A stretch of DNA of 64,000 nt. Origin: Glandiceps talaboti. Lineage: Eukaryota; Hemichordata; Enteropneusta; Spengelidae. The translations under genes were made by a program, and so were the position numbers. Within the stretch, counting starts at the first letter, position 1, and every line of letters starts with the position of its first letter. Positions 12,630 to 25,689 of the stretch are shown here, in pieces. The stretch lies in contig NC_135552.1 in NCBI RefSeq assembly GCF_964340395.1, positions 3,485,517 through 3,549,516 on the forward strand, written 5' to 3'. Under the pieces are notes generated by a model that saw only the letters and a program-made list of their open reading frames with translations, was not told the DNA's origin and did not search any database.

Positions 12630-13196
12630 ACGTATTTGGGCGTAGTGTTTTGCTGCATATTTCTTAAACAAATGTTTGCATATCGCGAATAGTATTCTTC
12701 TGCGATGACATTTAAAAGATCATCGATGTCAAATAATCACTAATTACAGGAACAGCAATGGCGCTATCACATTGTTTAGCTAGTTTTCATATTTGTCAGT
12801 ATTATTTGCATTGAATTAAGGAAACGACAACACTTCAGTTTATTCAGTTATGGTGCTAATGATTTGATCATCCAATCATTTGAGTATTGTGTAATTTATG
12901 TTTATAAGATTTTAAAGTTGGAATACAGCATGCATGGATTCACTTTAGAAGGGAGTGAGCTGAAGGAAACAGCTAGGCCTAGACTAGGAGCTTCGAACTG
13001 CTCCGTGGCTACTTATAAATGATCCAAGTTAACCATGAACATTGTGTGTAATCTGAGCTACTTCCCTAATGTCCAAGTGATCCCGAGTACTAAGTGGAAA
13101 TAAGAGAGTAATAACGTTAAAGAAGAGGGTCGACCCATTTGTTACACCGCTGTCGACCTCAAACGAGTAACAGTTCCAATGTAAGAAACGTCGTGT
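12630..13196. other. Downstream flank of the transporter gene
   Basis: No further exon is seen. It would hold the 3' UTR of the minus-strand SLC16-like gene that ends at 13197. Confidence 0.4.
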
Positions 13197-13383
13197 TCAT
13201 CTTTGACGGTAGTATAGTTTGGATATCATTTTAACCAACACAATAGAAATTGAAGCCACCATTGCCATTGACCCAGAGAAGTAATACACTGCATCGTATG
13301 TATTGGCATTGTCATATAGGAAACCTACAAAATAAAGAAACGTCATATATTGAGGTTAAAAGATAAAAAAAATCCTCAAACTT

Positions 13384-13423
<40 letters not shown>

Positions 13424-14754
13424 CTCGTATCTCCCATCTAACAGTACAACATATCTGCAAAGCTGGAGCTTTCCAGAGCTATTAATGAGTTAATATGGAA
13501 GTAACACATTTATCGCGGGGAAGGTTCTATGATCGGTACATGTTATTGGCTGTAAAAAAGGCACACATCACCATGGTGGAGAGCTCTATAAAACAGCTGA
13601 TTTCCAAGTGATGTGACATGTGTACAGTCACCAAGTGTTCGTTCTACACAATCAATCAAATATGTCTGCTGTGTGCGAAAAATCATATTGCCTTTTGCTT
13701 TTTGATCATTTTGGCAATTGTTATCTCATTTGACTTTAGTTACACTTATTATTTTTGGTGACCAGAAAGAACAAAAGAAAGCTTTTCATTAATGTGTGAA
13801 AACATGAATATTGGACGATGGGGAAAAATGTGGAATACTTTTAAATGTGACCATGTTTTTTTAATGTACGGTAAGCCGCATACCAACAACACGTAACACG
13901 TCATGACAGTTCATCACAGGCAGCTCGCACTTTACAATCAATGATGAATTTGTGAAGCGCCAGCAGGACAGTGAATGAACATAAAAGTAGGAGTGTATTC
14001 ATAATGACATTTCATTTCCATGAAACGACTTTTATATCTTTAGTTCAACTTTGATTCATATCGTAATTCTGATGCTTTTTCTGTGTCAATAACGAATAAT
14101 GGTGTCTGAGTTACAATTGAGACAAATAAATCAAAGGGTGTAGAACGTCATGATGCCTGATAAGACAAATTGTCCAGTCCAGTTGAATCTTCTATTCAAC
14201 TAAATTTTTAAACTTTACTGTCCCAAGCCATCCACAAATTGCTTTTCGAATATACAAAAAGACCAAAAGAAATTGTTGTAAAGCGCAGTAATTTTATTTT
14301 GCAGCTTTCTCTTATGTGATTTATAATATGCCTGTCCGACAACTGGGACTATCCAGTTCTCGAGCGCTGGAAATCCAAATGAAACCACACTATAATCCTC
14401 TAACACACTCTTAGAAAATGTTTTTGGAAAACAGTGCCATTATCCAGCATTTTAGGAAGATTGTTAAAAAGATAAGATAAATGAATAAAACTGCACAGTG
14501 AAGTTGTCGTGTTTGATGATGATTGTCAAGCACACAGTGAGGTTTGTCTTCAGTTGTGCTGAACCTGTACTTAAGTAAGGCAAGCATATAATATTAATAT
14601 AGGACTAGGGAATAATACTGGCGTCACTCAACGGCCTATGCATATATCGAGTTCACGACGTAAATCAAACTGCGACTGTGCAATACACTCTCTAAATATA
14701 TAGGAGTGAATACGGACTGAGACAGTAACATACATACATACATATATACATACA

Positions 14755-14788
<34 letters not shown>

Positions 14789-14977
14789 CATACATACATA
14801 CATACATGTATACATACATACATACATACATGCATACATACATACATACATACATACATACATACATGCATGTATGCATGCATGCATGCATACATACATA
14901 CATGCATGTATGCATGCATACATACATATATACATACATACATACATACACAGACATACATACATACATACATACAT

Positions 14978-15024
<47 letters not shown>

Positions 15025-17180
15025 TACATACATACATACATACATACATACATACATACATACATACATACATACATACATACATACATACATACATAGA
15101 GTTATGCAATCGTAGATTGAATTGCACTTCCACACAGTCCAAAAAACAATGGCCTCGGCCATGTGACATTTTGAAAACAGGTTGACCCATCCCTACTTCC
15201 AAATTCAAAAACAAGGTAAACCACCTCCCCATAATAATCCACCTACTTCTCCCCATCCCCATGCCGGTCCCTGTAAAGCAGTAAGAGTTATTTCATACCT
15301 GAAATTGGTGGCCCGACGAATTCGCCAAGACTCATAAATAAAGTTCCAAGTCCAACAACACTTGCAAAATCTTCGTATTGTACAACATCTTTTAACGCGA
15401 CAATCGCCACAGGCATAAATACTCCTTGGAACAGTCCTAAACCAACACTGCATATTACCATCAATGTATAACTGTTACTCAAAGCAATACCAAATACAAA
15501 TATGGCGTAACAGAAAACGCTAATGACAAAGACAAATATTGGCGCTATAAATCGTTTGTCAACAAACCAGCCATGTGCTAAACATCCAATGATAATGCAT
15601 ACTCCATACACAGTCATTATAGTGGTTGCTTGTAGAGATGGTATACCTCTACTTACTGCACATACTATCATATACGTAGTGTTCACCATGTAAGAAATCC
15701 CAACCAAAGTTAGGCTCAGACAAAAAACAGGTAAAACTCTATACTTTGGTAGTAAATGCAAACCCCAAACTTTTACGAACACTACGTATAGGAGTTTCTT
15801 GTAATCTTTACATGGGTTGTCGTTGTGGTTAGATGAAACACTGACTACAGGAGGAAGTTCTTCTCTTTCATTGTTTGAGTCCATTTGATCCAAAGGTCTC
15901 ATAACAGCAGCAAAGGCAAGATTGTTTGCATACATACCGGAAATAATTAGCATAGCTCCTCGCCATCCGTATATGTCAATAAGAAACTGACAGAATGGGG
16001 GCAGTATCATGACACCAAGTCCAACTCCTGTTAATGAAATTGCTGTTGCTAATGCATGGTGTTTGTCAAAGTAGTATCCAAGAACTGCCAAACTTGCCAC
16101 AAAACATATTCCAATCGCAGCACCTAAAAATAAAACAAATGCCATTTCACTTTTATATTTACCTCTTCTCAAACATGAACTACAACTACCGACATCGAAG
16201 CATTGGCGAACTTAACCTGTTTGTCACAGGTTCCATTCGTCAATGCTTCAATGTCGGCCGTTGTACTTTTAGTCCCGTCAAAAGAAGGTTTGGCCCGGAC
16301 ACAATTGCAACAGAAATTATTTTTAGTGCATCTTACTAAGAATTTTGTGTTGAACAACATATCAAAAGTCTAGAAAAATCTAAGTGGTGGAACATGGTGA
16401 AAATTGAGATTTTTTATTAATTAGCATAATTAGCGGGAATACCATATTCATAAAATGGTGTTTTCGCAAACAAACTCAGCAAGTAACAGTCTATTTACAT
16501 ATCTTAATTTCAGCTGGCGGGTTTAATTAGTATAATTCATACGAATAACATGTAGTGTATATACGTATACACCATGTCAAAATCACTAAAACATGTTACA
16601 TGTTTACCAGTATAGGATTGAAATAGAAAATTACCTTTATATTAACAAACTCATATTAAGCGATATATGCCTTTAGTCATCAGTGTAATCAATATGTATA
16701 TTATATAAAATTATAATCAGCATATTCAAATTTGATAACATTTTAATACAAAATATATGCAGGTTATTCATTTGATTTGCAGTACGTGGTTCTTATCATC
16801 AAATCCCTCTCATGTAAAAATGTATCGAAGAGTCTTAATTAATTAGTAATTAGCATAATTAGCATATACAAGGTTTATCAATCTCCCATGCAAGTACATG
16901 TAATGTGTCTTTGGCAAAGTCTTGAAATAACAAATTACATAGGCTACAATGGACCTTTTAATATCATCAAAGACTGTTTGGTAACTCAAATTTCTGTTTT
17001 AATTTTTGTTAATATGCCACAGAAAAATCAAGGCAATACATCTTAGCAGTTACATCTTGCCTGAAATACCAACTCTATAGGCATAATGATCACCATGCAT
17101 CTAACCAACAATGTTGCAAAAGTCATTACTTAGATCATTGTGTACTTCTAATACCAATATAATAATAATATTTTTGGATA

Positions 17181-17213
<33 letters not shown>

Positions 17214-20200
17214 CCAATATATCGCTGACGAAGGTATTAAGGGATGTCCATTCCTTTCATTATTCTCGTCACTGAACTATACTAACAACCCCTTTCTTAT
17301 CTTATTGTTTTTATTGTTTCCCATCTTCAAAATTTCTGATTCAATTCCATTAATATTATTATTAACAGTGCAGAAAGATAAATTAAACACCCCTTTCAAC
17401 ACTGATATGGTTTGAAAGTATCATTTCAGTCAATCACTTGTTTGTGTCAATTTACCACAATAACACGACAATGTAATAGTTTTTCAATCCAATATGGCCC
17501 ACAATCAAACATTTATACAGTGAATAAAATAATATAAACTTAACGGTTAAACACATTAAATACTATGTGAAAATGTTTTTTTTTCCAGGTGAAAGATAAG
17601 GTCTGCCTGTTGTCTGGACATATTCAAGTATTAAATGAATTAATTTTAAAGATGAAGTGATATTTACACTCAAATGACACGCAATTGTGAGGTGACTGGC
17701 AATAGTACAGAACTAAAAGAAAGAAGTCATAGATGAAGGACCCGCCAAAGAAATTATTAATGATATGTCATGTATCGCCTTAGGTTTCTCTCAATGTCTT
17801 GTAATAATCATCGAAAGTTGTATTTTTGTATTTTTTACATAAATTAACGTCTTTCACACTTGTCGACGCGATATCTCTTCGTCCCCTCAAAATTTTTACT
17901 ATCCGGAGGAACCTTTTTTCGGAATAGTGTCTCCGAGCATTGTCTACAAATTTGAGCCACCTGGGACGGTCCGACGCCAAGCTAAATAGTTTTGAATTTC
18001 ATAACATGTACTAAATAAAGAGCAAATTTGCATAATTAAACCCTTTCCGCTCTACAAAACCTCTCAAATTCGACAGACACTTCAACAGCTGTTTCCTTTG
18101 ACTTGCAATTCCTTTATTTAACCTTGCCATTTGCTTGTCTATAGGTCCTTTGCTACAGACACGGAGAAAATGTGGTATTTTGGGAGGGCCATGGAACGTG
18201 ATGGGATACACAGTCAACAGATAGAGACGTGTTTGTTTCCCGCAATAAAGGAGTCGTCAATGGGTTGGAGACTTTGGACAATCTATTAATTAGTACATAC
18301 CGTTCTCCATATGGGCTCAGACTCAGGCTCAGACCCTATAGTGGTCTGACTCGAATATGGGCTACGTTCTGATTTGAAGCCATGTTCCTGCTCATGTATT
18401 AGGCATTGCTACGCAGTTGTTGTTGCCAATGTTGGTGTTTCGTTGAAGACACATAATGAAAAAGTGAACCTTTTCCCTGAAATTAAATTTCCACATCACG
18501 ACGCTGTACGACATCGGGAATTTTATACAAATTGTCAGTGAGTGTTACAAAACTACGGTATAAATAATGGTACTTGACCGTTGACGAACTCACGTCAACA
18601 GTTTTTCTTCCAGTCTATAGGACAGCCATGCATGACTGTGACGTTGTGATACTCGGAGTCGTAGTTGACATTACCTCATTTATTTAAACTACTTGTACCT
18701 TCAAAATCTCGGTTTTATAACTTTAAAAGCCTTGAGGATCGCTCGATGCAAAATTCTTGACGGGCTTGCCGTTTACGTTTAGACAGTGTCATCGTACACA
18801 GAAATAAACAACGCTACGTATACTACTACCAGTACATGTGACTCGGTGTCTCGAAAGTTCACGAAGGGATCGAGCCGTGATAAGCCGATCGTTAGAGTGT
18901 GGGTGCCACAATTTATATGACCTTAACCCTAATAATATAATATAGTATGTGAAGAGGACGTTGTCAAAATCCACCAACGCGAAAGTTCAAAGGTAGGCCT
19001 CGTTGTGTGAAACTTACAGAAATGTAAAACCCGGAATGTCAAGCACCTGACGTGAAATTTCAAGTCTCGAAGATAGCGTGATTCATTTTTGATGCACAAA
19101 CTGTGTTGATTAAATCGTTTTATTTATGTAAACATCAAATGTTCGATCGGCTAAAACAATTAGCCTGCAATACTGTTAGATTCGAGATTAATTGTATGTT
19201 TTTTTACATGCATGATACTTGAAAACCGTCATCTAATACATCGCCGCCAGGTACAAGGCTGTAGGCTGTACTGTAACGTTTTAGCCAATGGTCAAAATCC
19301 GGGGTCAAAATCAACGTGCATACGTCCGGGTTGAAATTGGCGATTTACATGCAAGGAGGTATTTTTTGCTTTTTATTGGTTTTGTACAACAACCCAGCTG
19401 AGAGCTCATGTCACGTCAGTCATTGCACAGAGGCCTACTAGCTATGTCTCATTTGCATATGTAAAGACACATGCAAATCCTTGTATATAAACACTCAGGA
19501 ATGAAACCACATACAACACACAGTGCGTTAGAGTTCATGTCATTTTTTCATTTCAAATTTATTGGTGGAAAAAATAAACGATTTTCAAAAAATCTTAACC
19601 AAATGATGGAAAATACCATGAAGCTTCATAGTGAGCACAAAAAGGAGAAAAAAAGACCAAAATTTGCCAACGAACCTGCATCTCATCCTTAAGTCTGTTT
19701 AAATTCGATAGGAATGTTTGTACAATCATATAGTGACTCAAAAGTAATTCATGACCTTCAGACCTACCCATAGACATGTTACTTGCATTGGTTTTGAACA
19801 AATGATATTTCATGAATATTATTTTTTTTTCACTAATTATGCTAATTAAGAAACGTAATTTTTCACCATGTTCCACCACTTAAAATTTGTCTAGACTGTT
19901 GACAGGTCTCTTCTAACCAAGATTGGTCAGTTTGTATAACTCTATGCAGTAATGGGGAAAATGACATTTCTTGGTTTGCTAAGCAGAAAAAAATAGAGCT
20001 AAGATAAAATGGGCTGTCTTTGTTCTCCATTAATGCAAAGATGATATAATAGGCTGACGTATTGAATACATTAAAAATGATGTGTATTCGTACTCATGTT
20101 AGAAAAAGTATTAAAAGTGTACATACCTACTACGATACCATAAGTAAAAAACAAAACGTTGACATTTTGTACAAAACTGCTTGCTGCCAATCCAACCGTG

Positions 20201-20960
20201 CCGAGTAAGCCGCCAACAAAGAGAGTACTTCTTGCGCTGTACTTTTGCACACAAAATCCTGCTGCTGGCCCTAGGTAAAGGAAAACAGTAACCTATGTCA
20301 TTCATAGATGAAGTGAATATAGCCTACAACATGACATTGATTTCAATATTACAACACGTTATTTGCGTCAGTTATGTGTACTGTCGTGTTACTATGGTTA
20401 CGTATTTGTTTGTTTAAAGGCCCATGTCAGATTAAGATTACGGTATAGATATGAGAGAAACGTTTATGTAGCAGAGCTATTGGAAAATGTAGTCCTGAAC
20501 AAAATAATGATTGTTTCTTCTAATCGTACAACCGACAGGATATCGTTGATGTGAGAACCTCCTTCGTGTGTATAGGTTAATTTGTGTAGTTTATGGTACT
20601 GACAAATTAACTTCGTGTATGTATGTATGTTTGTTTGTTTGTTATCTGTACTACAAACGAATAGATCAAATTACGCCGTTCTCGACAACAAATACAACCA
20701 TGATTCTGATGCCCCAAGTCAAAGTCAAATATACCTGCCAAACCACACGCAGCTCCTGATGTTGCAAGTATTGCTGATGTCTTGGCCACACTCTCTCCAA
20801 AGTAGTTAATAAACTCGGCAAGAAGTACTCCTGTAGAAAAATAGAATCCAATATTTGCAATATGGACGAAGAGACAGCAAACAGTAACGACCCAGCCCCA
20901 CCCCCCGTCTGGCACTGGTCTTGATGTCTGTCTTGTGCTGTTATTGTGAACATCAGGCAT
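13197..20960 (-). CDS. SLC16 / monocarboxylate transporter-like protein, four exons, complete
   Basis: A major-facilitator membrane carrier. Exons on the minus strand are 20735-20960, 20127-20270, 15299-16123 and 13197-13324. All three introns are phase 1 with GT..AG borders, giving 440 residues, within the usual MCT range. The TM1 family motif PDGGWGWVV lies near residue 18. The TM5-type motif YYFDKHHALATAISLTG and a loop rich in D, N, E and S after TM6 are also present, with about 12 hydrophobic segments in all. The C-terminal exon ends in a lysine/arginine-rich tail. TM1 has FYFSTG where MCT1 has a lysine. The TM8 Asp/Arg pair of lactate transporters is replaced by Ile and Cys by my alignment, so an orphan-type substrate is likelier than proton-coupled lactate. 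The ATG at 20960 is the first in frame. Intron 2 (16124-20126) and intron 3 (13325-15298) are filled with repeats. Confidence 0.9.
13386..13422. repeat. (CA)n microsatellite
   Basis: About 18 CA repeats inside intron 3 of the transporter gene. Confidence 0.95.
14729..15099. repeat. (CATA)n microsatellite with a CA core
   Basis: A compound tract in intron 3: tetranucleotide CATA repeats interrupted by GCAT/GTAT variants near 14870-14920 and a pure CA block near 14995-15020. It creates spurious Tyr/Cys/Met-rich and His/Thr-rich frames on both strands. Confidence 0.97.
16378..16440 (+). repeat. Intronic repeat, inverted relative to 19834-19890
   Basis: GTGGTGGAACATGGTGAAAA followed by a TTAATTAGCATAATTAGC-type core is found again in reverse complement at 19834-19890, also inside intron 2 of the transporter gene. 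The similarity covers about 55 bp. These are two copies of an unclassified dispersed repeat. Confidence 0.75.
17181..17211. repeat. (ATT)n microsatellite
   Basis: A short pure ATT trinucleotide run in intron 2. Confidence 0.9.
19834..19890 (-). repeat. Intronic repeat, partner of 16378-16440
   Basis: Reverse-complement copy of the repeat at 16378, sharing the TGGTGGAACATGGTGAAAA block and the AATTAGCATAATTAG core. Confidence 0.75.
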
Positions 20961-21875
20961 CGTCTTCACCTTTTAATCACATGTACATCCAAATGAAGAA
21001 GACTATCTAGAATATGTGAATGGAAAATAGACTATGGAATATATACGTTTGTTAGAGTGTGATGAATCAGCGATTACAGTGTATATAATATTATTATGTT
21101 GTGTGCTGGGGGGGGGGGCACAATTGATAACGACCACCAATTTCAGATGGACCGGTGTAGTGCAGTAGTAATATAAATGGTGGTTCTGGACTATTGTTCA
21201 TATACGCTTTCTCAACCCTTAAAATCAACTTCCATGTCCGTTTTGGAAATCACTTTATATTAATCACAACTAGACTTCAGTTAACCCAGTTCAACAGCTT
21301 ACATTTATAAAGCACAGCATATTGTAAAGACCAAACTCCTTTCATGTTTGTTATTGTGCTATGATATATATAGTCATTGTGCTGTCGGACAGACAGTGAA
21401 ATGCCTTTTTAAATGAAAGTCACGACGTCACACTCTAACACACTTCCCATACATTGACAATTGTGTTATATTCAAATTTGACAAGTAAGGCGTAATTTAG
21501 CTGAAAACCACTCAACTTTGCAATTCAGATGTGAATTGCTTCTATTTGCGTTTACACTGTAGAAATTGTAGGATTTGGTTCACGCCAAATTCAATGTCAC
21601 AAACACAGAAGAAGAAGCCTGAAAATCACAGCAAACGCTACCTACAATATAACACAGTCGACATGTTCGAATCATGGACGCCATCTTGCCATATTACACT
21701 TCATGCATAAGCCTTTGTCTTCATTGCATTCTCTCACGGAATTGAACTTCGTAAAGGTATAACTCAATTGAAATGTAGACACTAGAGCCAAAGGGAAGAT
21801 CTAAAAAATATATAGTATTTGTATACTCACCAAACGTTTCGGATTTGGACTGCTCGACCCGCTAATTTGGGCAGA
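20961..21875. other. Upstream flank of the transporter gene
   Basis: The presumed promoter and 5' UTR region lies between the start codon at 20960 and the LTR element. A G-run stands at 21110-21119. No TATA box or non-coding exon could be fixed. Confidence 0.35.
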
Positions 21876-21879
21876 CTAG

Positions 21880-22066
21880 TGTTAGAGATCAATAATCCAG
21901 TCAACACAGTCCCAGGGTATCGCTTACAAATCTTTATTCACGTACTGGACAAAAGCCCACACCTTACACATGTCAAACACTCAAGCAGTCCGTCTTGAAC
22001 AGCGCCCCATCCACATAAGACAGAAATGTTATCTAACTGGTCAAATGTCAATAATACACTCCATCA
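21880..22066 (-). repeat. 3' LTR
   Basis: 187 bp bounded by TGTTAGAG and CTCCATCA, and directly repeated at 27085-27281. Confidence 0.93.
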
Positions 22067-22080
22067 CTCCTCCCCTCCAG
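22067..22080 (-). promoter_or_regulatory. Polypurine tract
   Basis: On the minus strand it reads CTGGAGGGGAGGAG immediately before the 3' LTR, the expected place for plus-strand DNA priming. Confidence 0.85.
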
Positions 22081-22277
22081 AATCTCAAAAGTTACTTGAC
22101 AGTTCAGTCCTTGCAACAACTTGTAGAATGGTACATTACAGACTTGTAACATACATATAATTAAGTCAATACAATGTCAAAGAACAAAGCTCACTAATGT
22201 GACAAAACAAAGCTCACTACTGTGACAGTCCATTAATTCACAAATATAACAGTCCATCAACAGTCCATATAAGTTGA

Positions 22278-22718
22278 CTAATTCTCACTTTCGGAGGTGT
22301 CATTTTCAGTGTCGTCATCAATCATGTCATAGTCATTATGCCAACTTGGAACAGTCCGTGTTCGCTCTGACCGTCGTACAGCTCTCTGTCCTAAATCATT
22401 GTCCACATTAATAGGGTTGTCCATATTGAGTTCATCATCCTCGGAATCAAAGGGAGTCACATGATCTACTGGTCCCCTATCTACAAGTTGGCCTTCCTCC
22501 TCAGACTCGCTGCTAGTATAACACACAGACAGATGTGCTGGTCTTTCCCAATGTCTCTTTAAACGCCTGTGATTCACAATCTTGCTCCTTCCATGACCAC
22601 CTATGGGTTGTAACTTGTAAGTGGTCTCTCCAATCCTCTCACTGATAACATATGGGCCTCTCCAACGTTCTGCTGTCAATTTTCTAGAACTACCACGTTG
22701 ACGACGGGGATGAAACAC
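22278..22718 (-). pseudogene. pol: pol C-terminal part: GPY-type integrase tail
   Basis: This frame carries RWRGPYVISERIGETTYKL and then VNHRRLKRHW, the GPY/F module found at the C-terminus of many Ty3/Gypsy integrases. An acidic Ser/Glu/Asp-rich tail follows and ends in a stop at 22278. It lies in a different frame from the integrase core upstream, so one frameshift separates them near 22700. The module is thought to bind DNA or help multimer formation in related integrases. Confidence 0.85.
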
Positions 22719-24061
22719 CCAAACTCTGATCTGTCTCCCTCTGTCAGTGGGGTAAACCGAGTTTTTGCTTGTTGTCTGCGTTGGCGCATTTCATGTTCTA
22801 TCATTATCTTATTTCTTACTGTTTCATGAACTTTTCTAAGATTGTCAAGTCTGCTTGTAAACTGCTCCACACCTCTCCCCCCTTTGCGTGTTGCCTGCCT
22901 CGTAGATAGAAAGTCAATCTTATTTCTAGCTTCACAGCCAAACAAGACTTTGAATGGAGATTCTTGAGTTGTGGCATTCTGCATAGAGCGAATAGTGAAC
23001 AGGGCTGTAGGCAACTTGTCATCCCAGTCTGTTTGGTCTTCTGCATTAATTAACATTGCTAAACGTTCAGCCATCGTCTTATTCATTCGTTCAACTTGTC
23101 CATTACAGCGTGGGTTATATGGTGAAGTACGAGAATGCTGGATGCCCAAACGGTGTGATAATTCCTGCATAATTTGAGCTTCAAAGTTACGACCCTGATC
23201 AGAGTGTAATCCTTCTGGTACCCCATAGCGACACACAATTTCATCATACACAATTCCAGCTGTGGTCAAGGCTGTCTCATCAGGTACTGCAAATGCTTCC
23301 ACCCATTTACTCAGGGGATCAGTCAGAGAGAAAATATATCGATTTCCTCTAGCAGTCTTTGGCAAGGGTCCTGCAAAGTCCATGTGCCACCACTTCAGTG
23401 GCTCATTTGGTACTGGCAATTCACCAATAGGTGGATGATCTGGTACTGTTGGGGTTTTCCTTTTCAGGCAGACTTCACATGAGCGGCACCAGGATTGAAC
23501 ATCTTTCTTCCAGTTAAACCAAAAGAATCGTGATCTGACAGCAACTCTTGTTTTTGCGGGCCCAAAGTGTTCCAAGTCATCATGCAGTGCACACAAAACC
23601 CGCTCAGCTGACTTGCGAGGAATGACAGTTTGCTGAAATGGCTGGCCATCTATATCACCTGTAAGCACGAGTAGTCCATCTTGTATTTGTAGCCGGTTTC
23701 CATCTTTTTTTAGGAAGCTGTTAACATGTCCCGGAATGTTCGCAGGTTTGCGATGTGATGTCACCCACTTGTGCATAATTTGAATATCTTGGTCCCTTTG
23801 CTGCAGACCAGCCAGTTCCTGTTTAGACCACAAACCTGTAAGTGTCACTGCATGTACTTGTGGAGCTCGTGACAGTGCATCTGGCACTACCATGTGTTTG
23901 GCAGGGCGATGTGATATTGTGAAATCAAAGTTCTCTAATGCAATACGCCACCTTGCTAATTTGCCCCTTGGTTCTTTGAGTTCTAGCAAGTAGGTGAGTG
24001 GTTTGTGGTCAGTAACCACTGTGAAGTGCCGTCCCTGTAAGTACATACCAAACTTGTCCAA
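22676..24061 (-). pseudogene. pol: pol part: RNase H end and integrase core
   Basis: The start of this frame holds the second half of RNase H (FTVVTDHKPLTYLLE, then FTISHRPAKHMVVPDALSRA). Integrase follows: an HHCC zinc domain with LHDDLEHFG and WCRSCEVCLK, then the DDE core with aspartates in WWHMDFAGPL and LHSDQGRNFE and the glutamate in NGQVERMNK. All three catalytic acidic residues are present. The frame is open for 461 codons, but its RNase H beginning is in another frame, so no continuous pol product can be read. Confidence 0.93.
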
Positions 24062-24732
24062 AGCCCAGACAATCCCAAGACATTCCTTCTCTGTTGCCGA
24101 GTAGTTCTTCTCAGCTTGATTAAGTGTCCTGGATGCATACTCAATGACATGCCCATTTTGACAAAGAACTGCCCCAAGCCCAATGTCACTAAACTAGCAT
24201 CTGTTTCTACAGTAAATTCCTCTCGAAAGGATGGGTGAGATAACACAGGAGCTGTAGTCAGCTTGGTCTTGAGAGTTTCAAAAGCATTCTGACAAGCATC
24301 ATTCCATTGGTAAGTCGAATTCTTATGTGTGAGTTCATTCAAAGGATGTACAATGTCTGAAAACTTCTCTATAAACCTTCGATAGTAGGAAGCCATACCT
24401 ATGAAACGTCGTAACTCCTGTACATTTCCAGGCCGAGGATAGTGAGCAATTGCACTTATTTTGTCTACATCTTGGTAAACACCATCTTCTGTGACCCTGT
24501 ATCCCAAGTATTTGACTTGTTTTTGTGCAAATTTACACTTCTTGATGTTCAGCTTCAAGCCGGCTACCCGAAGTTTCTCAAACACAATTTTAAGATGCTC
24601 AAGGTGTTCATCAAAGCTACGGGAATATATCAGTATATCATTTAAATAAATGAGTACAATTTCCCAATTTAAGTCACTGAAAAGTGAGGTCATGAGCCGC
24701 TGAAAAGTAGCAGGAGCTAGTATTAAATTCAA
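23983..24732 (-). pseudogene. pol: pol part: RT palm end and RNase H start
   Basis: The frame starts inside reverse transcriptase (PATFQRLMTSLFSDL). It continues through LIYLNDILIYSRSF, the connection region (YLGYRVTEDGV, RRFIGMASYYRRFI) and the RNase H start (FTVETDAS). The normally invariant YxDD active-site box reads YLND, with the first aspartate replaced, which should abolish polymerase activity. After the DAS motif the frame slips, so the rest of RNase H is read from the frame starting at 24061. Confidence 0.92.
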
Positions 24733-25411
24733 AGAGGCCTTTGTGACACGTAAACGCTGTTTTTTGGCGGTCTGATTCCTTCACTGGTACCTGCCAAAAT
24801 CCCCGAGAAAGGTCAACTGTTGTGTATATGCGGCTTCCTGCAAGTGCTGCTAAACTGTCATCAATTCTAGGAATTGGAAATGAGTCTCCAATCGTTAAGT
24901 CATTGAGTTTACGAAAGTCAACACAAAATCTTGTACTGCCATCTGTTTTCTTCACAAGTACTAACGGGCTTGACCATGGACTATTACTTGGTCTGATCAC
25001 CCCATCATGTAGACTATCATTCACAAACTTTTCTACTTCTGCCATTCGATGGAAAGGTACCCGGCGTGGTTGCTGTGACACTGGTGCTGCTGTACCTGTT
25101 GGGATATGATGCTGAATTTGATCTGTCAGACCCATTTCTCCATGTAATGAAAATACATCAGCATATGAATGAATCACCTTATACAATCGATGTCTCTCAC
25201 TTTGAGCAACGTCAGCTTCATTTGCAAAGGCACGGGCCATTTCATCACTTGCTGATTCTTTGCGCTTCTGAGTAAAGTCACCAACCTTTGTTTTCGTTGT
25301 CATTGTCCCAATTTGCTTGGTTTGCAAGTCCTGTGTCCCTGTAGTAAACATGCCTATAACAGAGCCAGCAGCAATTTTGCACGTTGAGTTCGACGGATTT
25401 GTCATATGCAT
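24674..25411 (-). pseudogene. pol: pol part: reverse transcriptase N-terminal half
   Basis: It contains VEKFVNDSLHDGVIRPSNSP, WSSPLVLVKKTDGSTRFCVD, YRxLN-type FRKLNDLT, FPIPRIDDSL and TTVDLSRGFWQVP. These are fingers and palm motifs of Ty3/Gypsy reverse transcriptases, including the first catalytic aspartate in TVDLSRGF. Similarity is lost at about 24725, where a frameshift moves the continuation into the frame covering 23983-24732. Confidence 0.92.
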
Positions 25412-25689
25412 TAATACTGTCCATGTTCGCGAACTGTATCAACCACGCGACCACATCCAATTCCCATACGTTCAGATCCCTCTTCACCTGTTGACTCTAC
25501 TATTCCAGCAGTCCCACTTTTTATATTGTCAACAAGTTTACCTTCGACTACACACATACTTCTTGGATGAATTGTGACAGGTTTTGCTGCCTGAATACGA
25601 CATACTGTTGGACTTGCAGCTACTTCCTGACGACGTAAACTTGATGACTTGTACTGGTCATATTTCTATTGGTAGACAGTGAGGTAGAA

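Noticed and set aside
14628-15262. Tyr/Met/Cys/Val and His/Thr/Tyr repeat frames
   Set aside because: CATA/CA microsatellite translations inside a transporter intron.
22971-23177. Plus-strand frames within 22278-27014
   Set aside because: Shadows of the minus-strand gag and pol frames.
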